From Pogonophryne albipinna (Eukaryota > Chordata > Actinopteri > Perciformes > Artedidraconidae), in the NCBI GenBank assembly GCA_028583405.1, contig JAPTMU010000032.1:707001-771000 (forward strand): a DNA stretch of 64,000 nucleotides, written 5' to 3'. The notes under the pieces were generated by a model that saw only the letters and a list, made by a program, of their open reading frames with translations, searched no databases and was not told the origin of the DNA. Made by a program: the position numbers and the translations under genes. Shown here one piece after another: positions 10,641-20,744 of this stretch. The stretch's first letter is position 1; each line of letters starts with the position of its first letter.

Positions 10641-10855
10641 CTCTCACCAGCTAAATACTGCCACAGTTGCCATTTTACGTTTCATTATACGATACAGTAT
10701 TTATTATCATTATAGTATTACTATTTCGGCGATTAGATAACCTATAAATTATATTTGATGCAACTTTATTTATATTTCCATGACTTTTCCAAAACTTTGG
10801 GAAAAATATTGCATTCCATGACTTTTCCAGGTTTTTAATGACTGCACGAACCCTG
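10364..10855 (-). mobile_element. Small hAT-like element inside element X (copy A)
   Basis: A 492-bp element with ends CAGGGTTCATACAC and, reversed, CAGGGTTCGTGCAG. It is flanked by ACAATA on both sides (10358-10363 and 10856-10861). CAGGG-type ends suggest hAT, although the perfect direct repeat is only 6 bp; aligned as 8 bp it has two end mismatches. The equivalent copy in element X copy B (43171-43662) has the same length and the same flanking repeat, so this insertion predates dispersal of element X. Confidence 0.7.
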
Positions 10856-10861
10856 ACAATA

Positions 10862-11240
10862 TCAGAACTTTCTCAACCAACTATTCATTATAAATGTAAA
10901 GACAGGGGGAGCAGTGCCATGGTCTTTGTCTGTCTTCCAAGAGAGTGGGTCTGGCTGCTGTGTAGGTGGGGGTGATGGTGCATGGGCTGCTGGTGGCTGT
11001 GTCGGCGGGAGGGAGGGAGGAAGGTGTGCTAGGCGAGACTTCTTTGCTGGCTGGGTTGATCGTGATGGCTGTGGTGGAGGCCTTTGCACCGAGGTGTATC
11101 TTAATCTTGTGGCAGGCACAGATGGAGATGGAGGCTGCTGTAGTGATGCTGGTCCTCTGGTCCTTGGTGGTGATGGCTCTGGTGAAGGCCCTTGAGCCAC
11201 GGTAGATCTTGACCTGGGTGCAGGCACAGATGGAGGTTCT
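10862..11240 (-). pseudogene. Proline-rich exon-like segment of element X (copy A)
   Basis: On the minus strand, after a good splice acceptor (pyrimidine-rich TTTCTTTCCGATTTCACAG at about 11255), one frame reads proline-rich sequence (EPPSVPAPRSRSTVAQ, QRPPPQPSRSTQPAKKSRLA) and ends PVFTFIMNSWLRKF. A preceding exon-like segment near 11470-11580 ends in a GT donor (GAAGATAG|GTAAATG). No known domain is visible and the phase joining the two is ambiguous, so the function is unknown. The same segment is at 38299-38573 in copy B, cut short there by an LTR element. Confidence 0.4.
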
Positions 11241-12433
11241 TGCTGGTAGGCCCAGGCAGCTGTGAAATCGGAAAGAAATATAGGACAATATTTACTACTA
11301 AGTTCATTAAAATATAAAGTTCAAGTGGAATGTTTCTCAAGCACAAATAACAATGCACAACTCAAAATAAAATGGGGAGGTGGGACAGGAGTCTCTCTCT
11401 CTCTTACAACCTATTTAACTAAACCCACACAATGAAAGTACACTATTACTGTAATATTTACATTTACCTATCTTCAAATGGATCCTTGTTGTTGCTGTAT
11501 TCTCCAAGTTCTGATGCTCCATCTCCACTGCTGCTAGTGTTACAAGTCCGCTGTGCAGAGCTGGTAATCAGATAATAAGCCTGTTGAACAGGAGAAAAGA
11601 ATGAAGCAGAGGGAAAGTTGCTGCCGTTTGTGTGGTTGTCCTAGCCAGAATTTATTAAACACATTAATAAATTCACTTACAAATTATATCCGTTTTCTCT
11701 ATTTATGTATCTCTGCGTTGTGTTGTGTGGTCGAATGTGAATGACTTCCTTCTTGCCAACCAGCTTTATTATCTGTGCAAACAGAATATAAGGAAATGGC
11801 TTCACCAGCTTTCTACCTCAATACTTCTCCTCAGTGAGGCCTGAAGCTAACTGAGAATGTAAAAATACATTTAGCCAATCAAAATAACTGTATGTCTGAC
11901 ATATTTCGTTTTCTATTCAAAAATGGACATAAATCCACATGCCATATTATGACTTTCATGAAGGATTAAAGCCTTTTTCATTTACAGTATATAATACAGT
12001 GATAACAGATAACACACACAACCCGACTGTACTCACTTTAACATGGCTGTTGTACAGGCACAATATTAGCATAGCATTAGCGCTTTAGCATTTAAATAAT
12101 ATGAACAATTATGACCTCAGACCAGCATTTCACATATTTATACAAACAGAATAAACTTGAAATGTAAGCCAGACTAGTGCACGGGACTCATACACATAGT
12201 AGAGCTACATTATTCATGGAGCAACATCCTGTGTTAAAGAAGATAGCGGACGCCATCAGCCATTAGCCACACGCTAGTGGCGTAGCTCACAGAATGACAT
12301 TAAAGTTAACTACACATAAAACAGTTTCAAAGACACTTCTTAGATCGAAATATGACATAATCTGTGTACACACTACTAACCTGTTGAACAGGAGAAATGA
12401 ATGAAGCAGAGGGAAAGTTGCTGCCATGTGTCG

Positions 12434-12484
12434 TCTTCTTCTTCTTCTTCTTCTTCTTCTTCTTCTTCTTCTTCTTCTTCTTCT
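12434..12484. repeat. (CTT)n microsatellite, left flank of the Tx1-like LINE
   Basis: About 16 TTC units directly abut the LINE 5' end at about 12485. The same tract resumes directly after the LINE at 18501. In element X copy B the tract (GAA)n at 37103-37162 is uninterrupted. Confidence 0.85.
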
Positions 12485-12693
12485 GGTGCATGCTGGGAGT
12501 TTTTGGAGTGCGACAGAAAGAGAAGAGCGAGACTTTTTCGTTATATTTTCCGTTTATTTTTGTGTAATGGGTGTTCATTTAATATAGTTTATCGGTGGTG
12601 GTTTGCTTTGCTTTACTTTTCGTGCTTTTTGGTGGTGTTTTTGGGGTGTTTTGTGGGCTTCTCCTGCCGGTGTCTCGCCGGCCGGCGGACGCC

Positions 12694-13896
12694 ATGGTAA
12701 ATGGGGAGTTTGCAAAACTCACGCGGAAGCACGGCATCAAAATCTCAGCCGGCTTCCCATGCACTGTGGAGGAGATCGGGCTGGCTGTGGGAGAGAAGGT
12801 CGGGCACAGCAGCATTAAGTCCCTGGCGCGGATGAACAGCGCGGTGGTGATCTTTCTGGATCAGGTGGAGAAGGTGAACCGCGTCATCGAGACGGGCATC
12901 GTGGTGGGAGAAATGTTTGTTCAGGTACAGCCGCTGATGCTTCCCGCAACCAAAGTTGTACTGTCTAATGTCCCTCCCTTCATAACTGATGAGTTCCTCA
13001 GTAGAGAACTTTCCAGACACGGGAAACTTGTTTCTCCCGTAAAAAAGATGCTGTCTGGATGTAAGTCTCAGTTACTGAAACACGTAGTGTCTCACCGTAG
13101 ACAAGTGTATATGATACTGAACAATCGGAATGCGGAGCTTAACCTCCGTTTTTACGTTAAAGTAGATGATTATGACTATGTGATTTTTGCAACATCATCA
13201 GTTATGAAGTGTTTTGGTTGCGGGGAGGAGGGGCACACCAAGAATGCCTGTCCGAGGCAAGGGGATCCGGCTCCGCCTGGTCCGGATGACCCACAGGCTG
13301 GGCCGTCCAACGCGCCAGCGGCGGAGTCGTCCACCGCTGCGCCGGGACCACCCGCGGCCGCGCCGGGGCCGCCGGCTGTGCCAGGGCCGCCGGCTGTGCC
13401 AGGGCTGTCCGTTGCGCTGAGGCCGCCCGTGGCTGCGCCGAGGCGGATTGCCGCGCCGGCGGCCGGTGCGCCGGTTGAAAAGGAGCAGCAGGTGGCTGCT
13501 GCTGAGGGAGGGGTGTCACCCACGGCGGCGGCCGCTACGGTGGTGGTGGGCCCCCCTCCGGAGGCGGCCGCTGCTGCTGACGGCAGCGCTGCTCCTGAGC
13601 AGTCGGCGGTGGCGCGCGATGTGCCGTCTCGGACGCGGAGCGGGCGAGGGCGCGCTATACAGCGCGGTTCTGCTACTGTGCCCGACTTGCGGTGCGGTAG
13701 TGTTGCACAGGGTGTGGGTGTGGGTGATTATGTCCAGGAAAATGAGGTGGTGGTTTTGTGTGAAGCAGAAGAAAAGGGGGATGGGAGAAAAAACGATAAA
13801 AAAACAAATACAAATGGTGAAAAAAAACCTGGAATAATCAATGAACCACAAGGTGATTTGGAAAAAGAAAATGTAGGGACAGGTGAAAGTCAGTAA
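12694..13896 (+). CDS. Tx1-like LINE ORF1 protein (nucleic-acid binding), N-terminal part
   Basis: A 400-residue frame if it starts at MVNGEFAKLT (12694); the frame is open upstream to 12595, but without the family's character. LINE ORF1 proteins bind the element RNA and form the ribonucleoprotein used in retrotransposition. A conserved RNA-binding-like region (residues 1-160, with KVVLSNVPPFITDEFLSREL) is followed by a CCHC zinc knuckle, CFGCGEEGHTKNAC, at about residue 170, and then a long Pro/Ala-rich low-complexity tail. The frame ends at 13896 where a second frame (13883-14398) overlaps and carries the rest, so ORF1 appears split by a one-base shift near 13880-13896. Confidence 0.7.
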   Translation: MVNGEFAKLTRKHGIKISAGFPCTVEEIGLAVGEKVGHSSIKSLARMNSAVVIFLDQVEKVNRVIETGIVVGEMFVQVQPLMLPATKVVLSNVPPFITDEFLSRELSRHGKLVSPVKKMLSGCKSQLLKHVVSHRRQVYMILNNRNAELNLRFYVKVDDYDYVIFATSSVMKCFGCGEEGHTKNACPRQGDPAPPGPDDPQAGPSNAPAAESSTAAPGPPAAAPGPPAVPGPPAVPGLSVALRPPVAAPRRIAAPAAGAPVEKEQQVAAAEGGVSPTAAAATVVVGPPPEAAAAADGSAAPEQSAVARDVPSRTRSGRGRAIQRGSATVPDLRCGSVAQGVGVGDYVQENEVVVLCEAEEKGDGRKNDKKTNTNGEKKPGIINEPQGDLEKENVGTGESQ

Positions 13897-14398
13897 AACA
13901 CAGGAGGAGGATATAGATAGGGAAACACATTTGGACAAAACAAGAGAGGAGAAGAAAACATGGGGTGAGCAGGTGGAGGTTGCTGAGATGGAGGAAGAGG
14001 AGGTGGCAACAGAAATTATAAATAAAAAAAAGACTGCTACTAAACGCAGGAGAAATAAAAAGGATGTACCAACCGTTGCAAAAAACAGTAAAGTAGTGAG
14101 TGAGGGAAAGGAAGAAAGAGAGCAAGAACAGGCGGATGAGAGTTGGGATGATTGTGTGTCTGACCGCAGCGATGTGCCAGGTTTTTTGAGCAGTAGCCAA
14201 CAAAAAAAAATGTACTCAGCTGAAATGATAAAAAATTACCTGGTGCAGACAAAAAACCAACATAACGTAATCATAGAAGAATATTTCCCAGATTTGTCTG
14301 TTTTTTGTGCCTCAGCAAGATTCCACATAAGCAGGAAAGAGCAGTCTGTCCTGGATGAGCTGGAAATATACAGACTAAAAAGAATTGTTACAAAGTAA
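13883..14398 (+). pseudogene. Tx1-like LINE ORF1, C-terminal part in shifted frame
   Basis: A 171-residue frame overlapping the end of the ORF1 frame by 14 bases. It is highly charged (VAEMEEEEVA, TKRRRNKKDV) and ends with FLVQTK-like and EEYFPDLSVF segments followed by ELEIYRLKRIVTK, a pattern seen at the C-terminus of Tx1-group ORF1 proteins. It is most simply the continuation of ORF1 after a single-base indel. A separate small protein is the alternative. It ends 90 bases before the likely ORF2 start. Confidence 0.5.
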
Positions 14399-14488
14399 GG
14401 AAACAAATGGGCAGCGTTGATTTTAAAAACCTCAATGTCTGTGTTTAATTTATTTGTTTTTATTTTTGCTTTTAACATCTCACTCGCA

Positions 14489-16495
14489 ATGGATACTTTT
14501 AGAGTGGGAAGTTTAAATGTAAATGGAGCCAGAGAGGAAAGAAAGAGGGCTTTAATATTTCAGACTGCAAAAATAAAACATATCGATGTCCTCTTTTTAC
14601 AAGAGACGCACAGCGACGTTTTTAATGAGACGGACTGGAGAAAGGAGTGGGAGGGGGAAGTCATTTTAAGCCACAACACCTCTCTTAGTGGGGGGGTGGG
14701 CTTCCTCCTCTCCAAGTCTTTTAGTCCTGTCTCTCTGGAGGTCGAGCACTTTATCAATGGGAGGTTGCTTTTAATAAAAGCACGGTTTGACCTTTTTACA
14801 GCTGTTTTTATAAATGTGTATGCTCCAACAAACGGTACAGAGAGGAAGCTGTTTTTACTCAAAGTTAATGATGTTTTAAACGGGTGTGCCACGGAGGATT
14901 TTTTATTCTTGGGTGGGGATTTTAATTGTACAGAAAATGCATCTTTAGATCGCAACCATGCAGAGCCGCATCCAGCATCCCAGCATGCTCTGAGGCAGCT
15001 GGTCCACTCCCACGGCCTGGTGGATGTATGGAGAAGGATGCACGCAGACAACAGGCAGTACACCTGGTCCCACATCAGAGAGAATAGAATCTCATCAGCT
15101 AGACTAGATCGTTTTTATTGTTTCAAGCATCATTTTAACACTTTTAAAATGTGCAGCATATCACCTGCTGGTTTTACGGATCACTCTTTGCTTTTATGTA
15201 ATGTTTTTATTAGAAATGTTTTACCCAGAAGTGCATATTGGCATTTTAACTCGGTTTTAACATTTGATAAACATTTTAAAGAAGCCCTTATTTATTTCTG
15301 GAGTGTTTTTAGGCAGAGGAAGGGAGATTTTAGCAGCCTTAGGCAGTGGTGGGACCATGGTAAGACTCAGATAAGATTGCTCTGCCAACAGCACACCCTC
15401 AATGTCACACAAGACATCATTAGATCTATGAAAGACCTGGAGAGTGATATCGTGGAACTAGAAACAATAAGTGAGACCACAGGAGATCGAGGATATATTG
15501 AAATCCTCAAAGAGAAAAAAATGGCTTTAGCCAACCTGCTGGACGTTAAAGTTCAGGGTGCACTAGTCAGGTCCCGGTTCCTCAACACCAACGAGATGGA
15601 TGCTCCCACTAGCTTCTTCTTCGGCCTGGAGAAAAAGAATGGGCAGAGGCGAGTGATCCACTCACTGCTGTCAGACACAGGGCAAGAAATAACAGAGCCA
15701 AGCCAGATCAGGAGGCGAGCTGTGAGTTTTTATTCCACCCTCTACACAAGCGAGTATGAGGAGGGGGAAACTCTGTCCGAGGGGTTCTGCAACGAACTAC
15801 CTCAGGTCTCCGAGGAGACCAACTCACAGCTCGAAGGGCCGTTAACGATCCAGGAGCTGCAGACCGCCCTGCAAGGCATGCAGGGACGGCGGGCTCCTGG
15901 TATCGATGGCCTCTCCGTAGAGTTTTATAAAGCCTACTGGGACGTCTTGTCACATGACCTTTTAGACGTTTTTAATGAAAGTCTGGCCTCTGGCTCGATG
16001 CCGATGTCCTGCAGGAGAGCGGTGATCACGCTGCTACCAAAAAAAGGAAACCTGCAGGACATCAAAAACTGGCGCCCTGTGTCTCTGCTGTGTGTGGATT
16101 ACAAACTTCTGTCCAAGGCTTTGGCCACCAGGCTGGGGAGGGCTGTGGAGCAGGTCATCCACCGGGACCAGACCTACTGTGTGCCCGGCAGGTCCATGGT
16201 GGACAATGTCCACCTAATTCGAGATGTTTTGGAGGTCTCCAGCTCATTGGGCATTAATACTGGTCTGATTTCTCTAGATCAGGAAAAGGCTTTCGACCGC
16301 GTTGAGCACAGCTTCCTCTGGAAAGTAATGGAGAAGTTTGGGTTCAGCGCTGGTTTTATAGCCAAGATCAAGGTGTTGTACAATAAGATTGAGAGTGTGC
16401 TGAAGTTCAACGGTGGGCTGTGTGCTCCTTTTAGAGTGTGTAGAGGGGTCGACAGGGCTGTGCTCTGTCTGGCATGCTCTATGCACTCTCCCTAG
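14489..16495 (+). CDS. Tx1-like LINE ORF2: endonuclease and N-terminal reverse transcriptase
   Basis: ORF2 supplies target nicking and reverse transcription. I choose the start at MDTFRVGSLNVNG (14489), since the endonuclease fold begins there; an upstream in-frame ATG lies at 14417. Endonuclease motifs: SLNVNG, LFLQETHSD, NVYAPTN, LGGDFNC, SSARLDRFY and FTDHSLL. Reverse transcriptase: GRRAPGIDGLSVEFYKAYWD, NWRPVSLLCVDYKLLSKALA and SLDQEKAFDRVEH. The frame breaks near 16448, where one base seems missing just before the conserved RQGC-type motif, and continues in another frame from 16474. Confidence 0.8.
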   Translation: MDTFRVGSLNVNGAREERKRALIFQTAKIKHIDVLFLQETHSDVFNETDWRKEWEGEVILSHNTSLSGGVGFLLSKSFSPVSLEVEHFINGRLLLIKARFDLFTAVFINVYAPTNGTERKLFLLKVNDVLNGCATEDFLFLGGDFNCTENASLDRNHAEPHPASQHALRQLVHSHGLVDVWRRMHADNRQYTWSHIRENRISSARLDRFYCFKHHFNTFKMCSISPAGFTDHSLLLCNVFIRNVLPRSAYWHFNSVLTFDKHFKEALIYFWSVFRQRKGDFSSLRQWWDHGKTQIRLLCQQHTLNVTQDIIRSMKDLESDIVELETISETTGDRGYIEILKEKKMALANLLDVKVQGALVRSRFLNTNEMDAPTSFFFGLEKKNGQRRVIHSLLSDTGQEITEPSQIRRRAVSFYSTLYTSEYEEGETLSEGFCNELPQVSEETNSQLEGPLTIQELQTALQGMQGRRAPGIDGLSVEFYKAYWDVLSHDLLDVFNESLASGSMPMSCRRAVITLLPKKGNLQDIKNWRPVSLLCVDYKLLSKALATRLGRAVEQVIHRDQTYCVPGRSMVDNVHLIRDVLEVSSSLGINTGLISLDQEKAFDRVEHSFLWKVMEKFGFSAGFIAKIKVLYNKIESVLKFNGGLCAPFRVCRGVDRAVLCLACSMHSP

Positions 16496-17763
16496 AACCC
16501 CTCCTCAACAAAATACGCTCCAAACTGCAAGGGCTGTTTTTACCTGGTTTTGGTGGAGGCATGTTTTTATCAGCATATGCGGATGACATCATTGTTTTTA
16601 TTAGAGACCAAAAAGATACAGACATTTTAGTTAACATCGTGAGGGATTTTAGTTCAGCATCGGCAGCGAGGGTGAATTGGAGGAAAAGTGAGGCCCTCGC
16701 TGTCGGTGAGTGGAGTGGCGGTCTCCCAGTTCTTCCCCAGAACATGATATGGAAGAAAGATGGGCTAAAGTACCTGGGTGTGTTCCTGGGTAATAAAAGC
16801 ATAGTCCTGAGGAACTGGGAGGACGTCATAGGAAAGATAGAGGGAAAGCTGTCCAAGTGGAGGTGGCTGCTCCCTCAGATGTCTTTTAAAGGTAGAGTGT
16901 TGGTTTTAAACAACCTTGTGGCATCCCAACTGTGGCACCGTCTTACCTGTGTGGACCCTCCCTCAGGCTTACTAGCCCAAATACAAAAGAAGTTGGTAGA
17001 TTTCTTTTGGGAGGGTCTACACTGGGTGCCACAGGGGGTGCTGTTTTTATCTAGAGAGGAGGGGGGACAGGGCCTTATCCACCTGGCCAGCCGAACAGCC
17101 ACGTTTAGGATACAGTTTTTACAGAGGTATCTGACCGGCCCGGCTGATTTGGTGTGGAGAGATGTGAGCAGCTGCATTCTCCGACGCGTGAGTAACCTGG
17201 GGCTGGATGCTGCTCTGTTTTTAACTGATTTAAACATTTTAAAGTTAAGTGGGCTACCTCCTTTTTATCAGGGTGTTTTTAAATCTTGGGCCCTTTTTAA
17301 CCATAAAAGGTGTCCAAAGACTGACTCTCTGTACTGGTTGTTGAAAGAGCCTCTGATTCACAAAGCTAGGTTGGACGTCAGCAGCAGTGAAACACCCGGC
17401 CTGACGGTGGCGCTGTGCCGATCCAAGACCCTGTGCCTTCAGCAGCTGGTGGATGCAGTGGGGCCGGAGCTGAGCGATGCCCGGGCCTTGGGCTCTCTGC
17501 TGGGTCTGCACTCTGTCCGGGTGGCCGAGAGGATCCTACAACTCTGGAGCCAGATCCTCTCCCCTGATGACAAAAGACTTAAGGAGCTACGGACAGGGAA
17601 GAGCCAAGCCGGACCCAGCAGACCCTTTCCCGGAGATCTACCTGAGCCCAGGGCTCGGAGAACTGACCGGCCCCCTGCTCAAGGTCGCAAACCAAGGACA
17701 AATGACCATCCACACAGTGGACAAGAAAACAATATACATGAACATTGTAAAGACGACCAATAA
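16474..17763 (+). pseudogene. Tx1-like LINE ORF2, reverse transcriptase core, shifted frame
   Basis: Continues the reverse transcriptase with MLYALSLEPLLNKIR and the catalytic box AYADDIIVFI, then thumb and connector sequence (LKYLGVFLGNKS, GQGLIHLASRTATFRIQFLQ). The family-like sequence leaves this frame near 17590 (SQILSPDDKRL) and goes on in the frame that is open from 17477. The last 60 residues of this frame (after GKSQAGPSRP) are therefore out of frame. Confidence 0.7.
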
Positions 17764-18391
17764 AAATGCACTGAAGGACAGGGCCTCCACTGTGTGGAGC
17801 ACCAGACTGGGTGCAGGAGGCGGACCAGGCCCACAGTGGAGGGTTTTATACAAACCTCCCATAAAAAAACGTACTGCCGACCTCCAGTGGAGAATTTTAC
17901 ACGGTGCTATCGCCTGTAATTCTTTTATCTCCATTATTAATCCTGCTGTTTTTAACAAGTGTCCATTTTGTGGTTTTAGAGAGACTGTTTTCCATGTTTT
18001 TACAGAGTGCAAGAGACTCACGGGTTTCTTCTCTCTTTTAACATTGGTTTTTAGTCTTTTTAGTATAGCTTTTACAGAGAGTGTTTTTATCATGGGGGCT
18101 CCATATAAAAAGACAAACAAGGAAAAGTGGCAGCTCCTGAATTACCTCTCTGGCGAAGCAAAAATGGCCATTTATTTAAGTAGGAAAAACAGGGTTGAAA
18201 ATAAGAAAGGGAAGAGGCAAAAGCGATCTGGCTGTGTAACATCAGAGCCAGACTCTGGCTGGAGCATCGTTTTTATAAACATATTGGAGACTTGGACGCT
18301 TTTAAACAGCGTTGGTGTTATGATGACATTGTGTGTTCTGTGGTGGATGAGGATTTGCACTTTGCACAAGTTTTTAAGACATAGGTTTTAA
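17590..18391 (+). pseudogene. Tx1-like LINE ORF2, C-terminal domain, shifted frame
   Basis: The C-terminal part of ORF2, readable from about 17590 to the stop at 18391. It includes RTADLQWRILHGAIACNSFI and the cysteine-histidine motif KCPFCGFRETVFHVFTECKR (C-x2-C...H...C), typical of L1/Tx1-group ORF2 C-termini. The 3' UTR is only about 110 bp and contains AATAAAG near 18470. Confidence 0.65.
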
Positions 18392-18500
18392 TGTATTATG
18401 TTAAGTGATTCGTTTATTGTATTGCACAATTAAGCACTTTATTGATCGAATGTATAATTGATCGTATGTAAATAAAGTGTTTTTGCAAAAGTCAAAAAGT

Positions 18501-18525
18501 CTTCTTCTTCTTCTTCTTCTTCTTC
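18501..18525. repeat. (CTT)n microsatellite, right flank of the Tx1-like LINE
   Basis: Eight CTT units directly after the LINE 3' end, continuing into element X sequence (CGGACCATGC). Confidence 0.85.
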
Positions 18526-18872
18526 GGACCATGCCGTTTCTCTAACGCTAAACGGAAGTGAGGCTAAGAACGGCGAACTTAAAGATAACAATACCATTAG
18601 CACTCCTAGTGGGACTTTATGAATGCAAACAAATTATAACATTATAAATGCCTTTAACTGCACACTGTTTGAAGCGCTGCACATTATATAAACTAACGTT
18701 ACACACGGCAACAACATTAACTGCAAACAGTCGTGACTTGTGTGAAGTGTAACATTAAACAATATATTAACATATTAAATACAACATTTATGACACCACT
18801 CGTTCCACTCAGTAACCCTCTTTGTTCTAAGACATGTGATTACAATTCTTTTCAACATGTATCTATCCATTT
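18526..18872. mobile_element. Unclassified element X, copy A, part 2
   Basis: Reverse complement of 29487-29827 with few differences. It holds the sequence AGAGAAAC only once (seen as GTTTCTCT near 18535), so it shows the empty target of the P-like transposon inserted in copy B. Similarity to copy B ends sharply at 18872 (ATCTATCCATTT). Confidence 0.75.
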
Positions 18873-19106
18873 ACACAAGTGTGATGTTAATGCTATGGGT
18901 CTGTAGTTACTGCCCATGATTAAGTACGTAAAATATGAGCACTTCGACCATGCACTGCGTGGGCGTAAAATTACTACAATCTGCTTAATGTTCTAAGTGT
19001 GGGTCAGACATTCGAGATGGCCGGGTTCGAGTCTCGGAGTGGAATTTTTTTCTCTCCAGCTTTTTTTATTATCTGTTTTGAATTACTTATAATCTTTGTT
19101 TTTAAT
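18873..19106. other. No gene recognised
   Basis: Unassigned sequence. A phrase at about 19018 (GGCCGGGTTCGAGTCTCGG) resembles an RNA polymerase III B box but no tRNA fold accompanies it. Confidence 0.4.
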
Positions 19107-19290
19107 GGGGGGCTGTGGCTCAGTGGGTAGTGTGTTGGAATTCGAATCAGGTGATAGCAAGTTCGGATCCCACTGCAGTCAGCATGTAGTTGTGTCCCTG
19201 GGAAAGACACTTCACCCTCAAATTAAGGTGGTAGCCTGTGTTCTGCGTTTCACAGCAAAGAAATGGGAGGGTTGCTCCAGCTGAAAACTA
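19107..19290 (+). mobile_element. tRNA-derived SINE
   Basis: Begins GGGGGGCTGTGGCTCAGTGG, an A-box-like tRNA head, followed about 45 bases later by a B-box-like AGTTCGGATCCCACT. Then comes the conserved fish SINE body (GTCCCTGGGAAAGACACTTCACCC). This matches the general design of AFC-like tRNA SINEs of teleosts. The 3' limit is approximate. Confidence 0.65.
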
Positions 19291-19674
19291 TATCCAACCA
19301 TATCAAATTAATTGTACCACAAAATGGTTCTGAGACTTATTCAGAAATGTATACAAAGGTTCATCACAAACACTGCAGCATGTTCTGCTTCTATTTCATT
19401 GCATGCTTCAGAATAGTATTATATATTGATATATAGTGCTTGTGAAGGAAGAGGGGACACATATATAAATATATATATATATATATATATGAAAACAAGA
19501 GGGACATAATATCACAAAAACAATTAATGATGATGATTATTTCAGCCATATGTATAATAGTGTTAATATCTATGAGATTTAAAGTAATAATAATAATAAT
19601 TCCCTGCAAAAGCACTAATAACAATACAATAATGGCAAAAATAGCAATTCGATATATAGTACAAATCAATCATT
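19291..19674. other. AT-rich stretch with short microsatellites, no gene
   Basis: Includes an (AT)n run at about 19457-19490 and a short (AAT)n run near 19586-19600. Nothing else recognised. Confidence 0.5.
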
Positions 19675-19915
19675 GTCATGTGAAGCAAGGAGTGGTCGGA
19701 CCCAAATGCAGAGACTGGGAGACAGCAGAAAACTTAACTAAAAATGTATATTTAACAGGCAGAACAGGAACTCAAGTACAACAATCAACACGGAAAAAAA
19801 CAGAACTTCATGACATAGACAAACAAGGAATCGACAAGAACAGGACAGAAAACCATGACTTATATACAAACAGGGTGACGAGGGGATGAAGTGCAAGTGG
19901 ACACACAACACAGTG
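19675..19915 (-). mobile_element. LTR fragment of a Gypsy-type element
   Basis: TGTCATGTGAAGCAAGGAGT followed by GGTCGGACCCAAATGCAGAG parallels the LTR at 789 and the Gypsy LTRs at 23443 and 45096 (all begin TGT and carry a 'GGACYCAAAYGCA' phrase near base 30). No internal region or partner LTR is seen, so it is a solo or truncated LTR. Confidence 0.45.
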
Positions 19916-20744
19916 TGTAGCTATGATGGAGATATTTTCAGTTTAGCTGAAAGTATGCCATGGCACACGTGTATGACATAAATCCAGGTCTTAGAAACAC
20001 CAAATGCGCCTTGGGGACTTCTTGGAGGAATTAGATAATCCTCCTCTCACACATCCCTGAAACTGGCCCTCCCGCTGTACTTCTCGAAGACTTCAACCTT
20101 CCAGACAGGGAAGATAGACGAACTAACATCTCTGTTAACCGCCTTTGTTTTCTCACTGTCTCCATCCCCACCACTCATAAAGCTGGCAATGTCCTTGATC
20201 TCATATTCTCAAGGAACTGCTCTACTTCTAACCTGTCTGTAAACCCGCTCCACACATCCGATCACTTCTTCATTTCAATTCTCTCTACCCCTTTCCAAAC
20301 ATAACAAACTAATCACTTCTCATCCTGCACCTGTCCGCCGTAACCTTCGTTCTCTCTACCCCCTCTACCCTTGCCTCATCGGTTCTCTCAGCCCTCCCTT
20401 CCTCTGACTCGTTCCAACTCCTGCCTCCAAACTCTGCTGCAGAAACTCTCCTCTCTACTCTCTCATCCTCTCTGGACTCTCTCTGTCCTCTCACATCTCG
20501 GCAGGCTCGTCAGTCCCCTCCTGCTCCCTGGCTAAATGACGCACTGCGTGCTAATAGAACCGTCCTTCGGGCAGCAGAGCGGAAACGGTGGAAATCCAAA
20601 CACCATGACGACCTCCTAACCTATCAGGCTCTCCTCTCCTCTTTCTCTGCTTCGATCTCTCAGGCAAAAAGCACTTTCTTTCAAGATAAGATCCAATCTT
20701 CCTATTCCAATCCCCAAAAAATATTTTCCATCTTCTCCACCCTC

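Larger units (their letters stand above)
9475..12433. mobile_element. Unclassified element X, copy A, part 1
   Basis: This 3-kb block is repeated in inverted orientation at 37083-38573 plus 43053-44539. Similarity starts sharply at 9475 (TATGGAACGCCATTTGCGCC) and the flanks outside differ, so A and B are separate insertions of one element. It continues at 18526-18872 after the Tx1 LINE. Its two outer ends share only ATGGA in inverted orientation, and I found no convincing target duplication, so the superfamily is unknown. Contents: a CpG-rich hairpin cluster, a small hAT element and exon-like segments encoding a proline-rich peptide on the minus strand. Confidence 0.7.
12485..18500 (+). mobile_element. 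Tx1-like (L1 superfamily) LINE inserted in a (CTT)n tract
   Basis: About 6.0 kb and seemingly full-length at both ends. It has an ORF1 with a CCHC knuckle, and an ORF2 with an apurinic-type endonuclease, reverse transcriptase and C-terminal region. There is no poly(A) tail; the element ends GCAAAAGTCAAAAAGT directly against CTT repeats. Both flanks are (CTT)n, and copy B of element X shows the empty site. Tx1-group LINEs include families that insert specifically into microsatellites or multicopy RNA genes, so target-specific insertion is likely. Several single-base frame changes in ORF1 and ORF2 mean this copy is inactive. Confidence 0.8.

Noticed and set aside
12401..12578. Poly-serine and poly-lysine frames at the CTT/GAA tracts
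   Set aside because: Translation of a trinucleotide microsatellite at a non-coding site of element X. The same applies at 37074-37270.
9475..18872. Element X as a PIF/Harbinger element with a TTA duplication
   Set aside because: Copy A can be read with TTA on both sides, but copy B does not show a matching 3-bp duplication, and no Harbinger nuclease or Myb-like protein is present.
19010..19045. Possible tRNA gene around a B-box-like GGTTCGAGTC
   Set aside because: No acceptor stem, A box or anticodon arm at the right distance.
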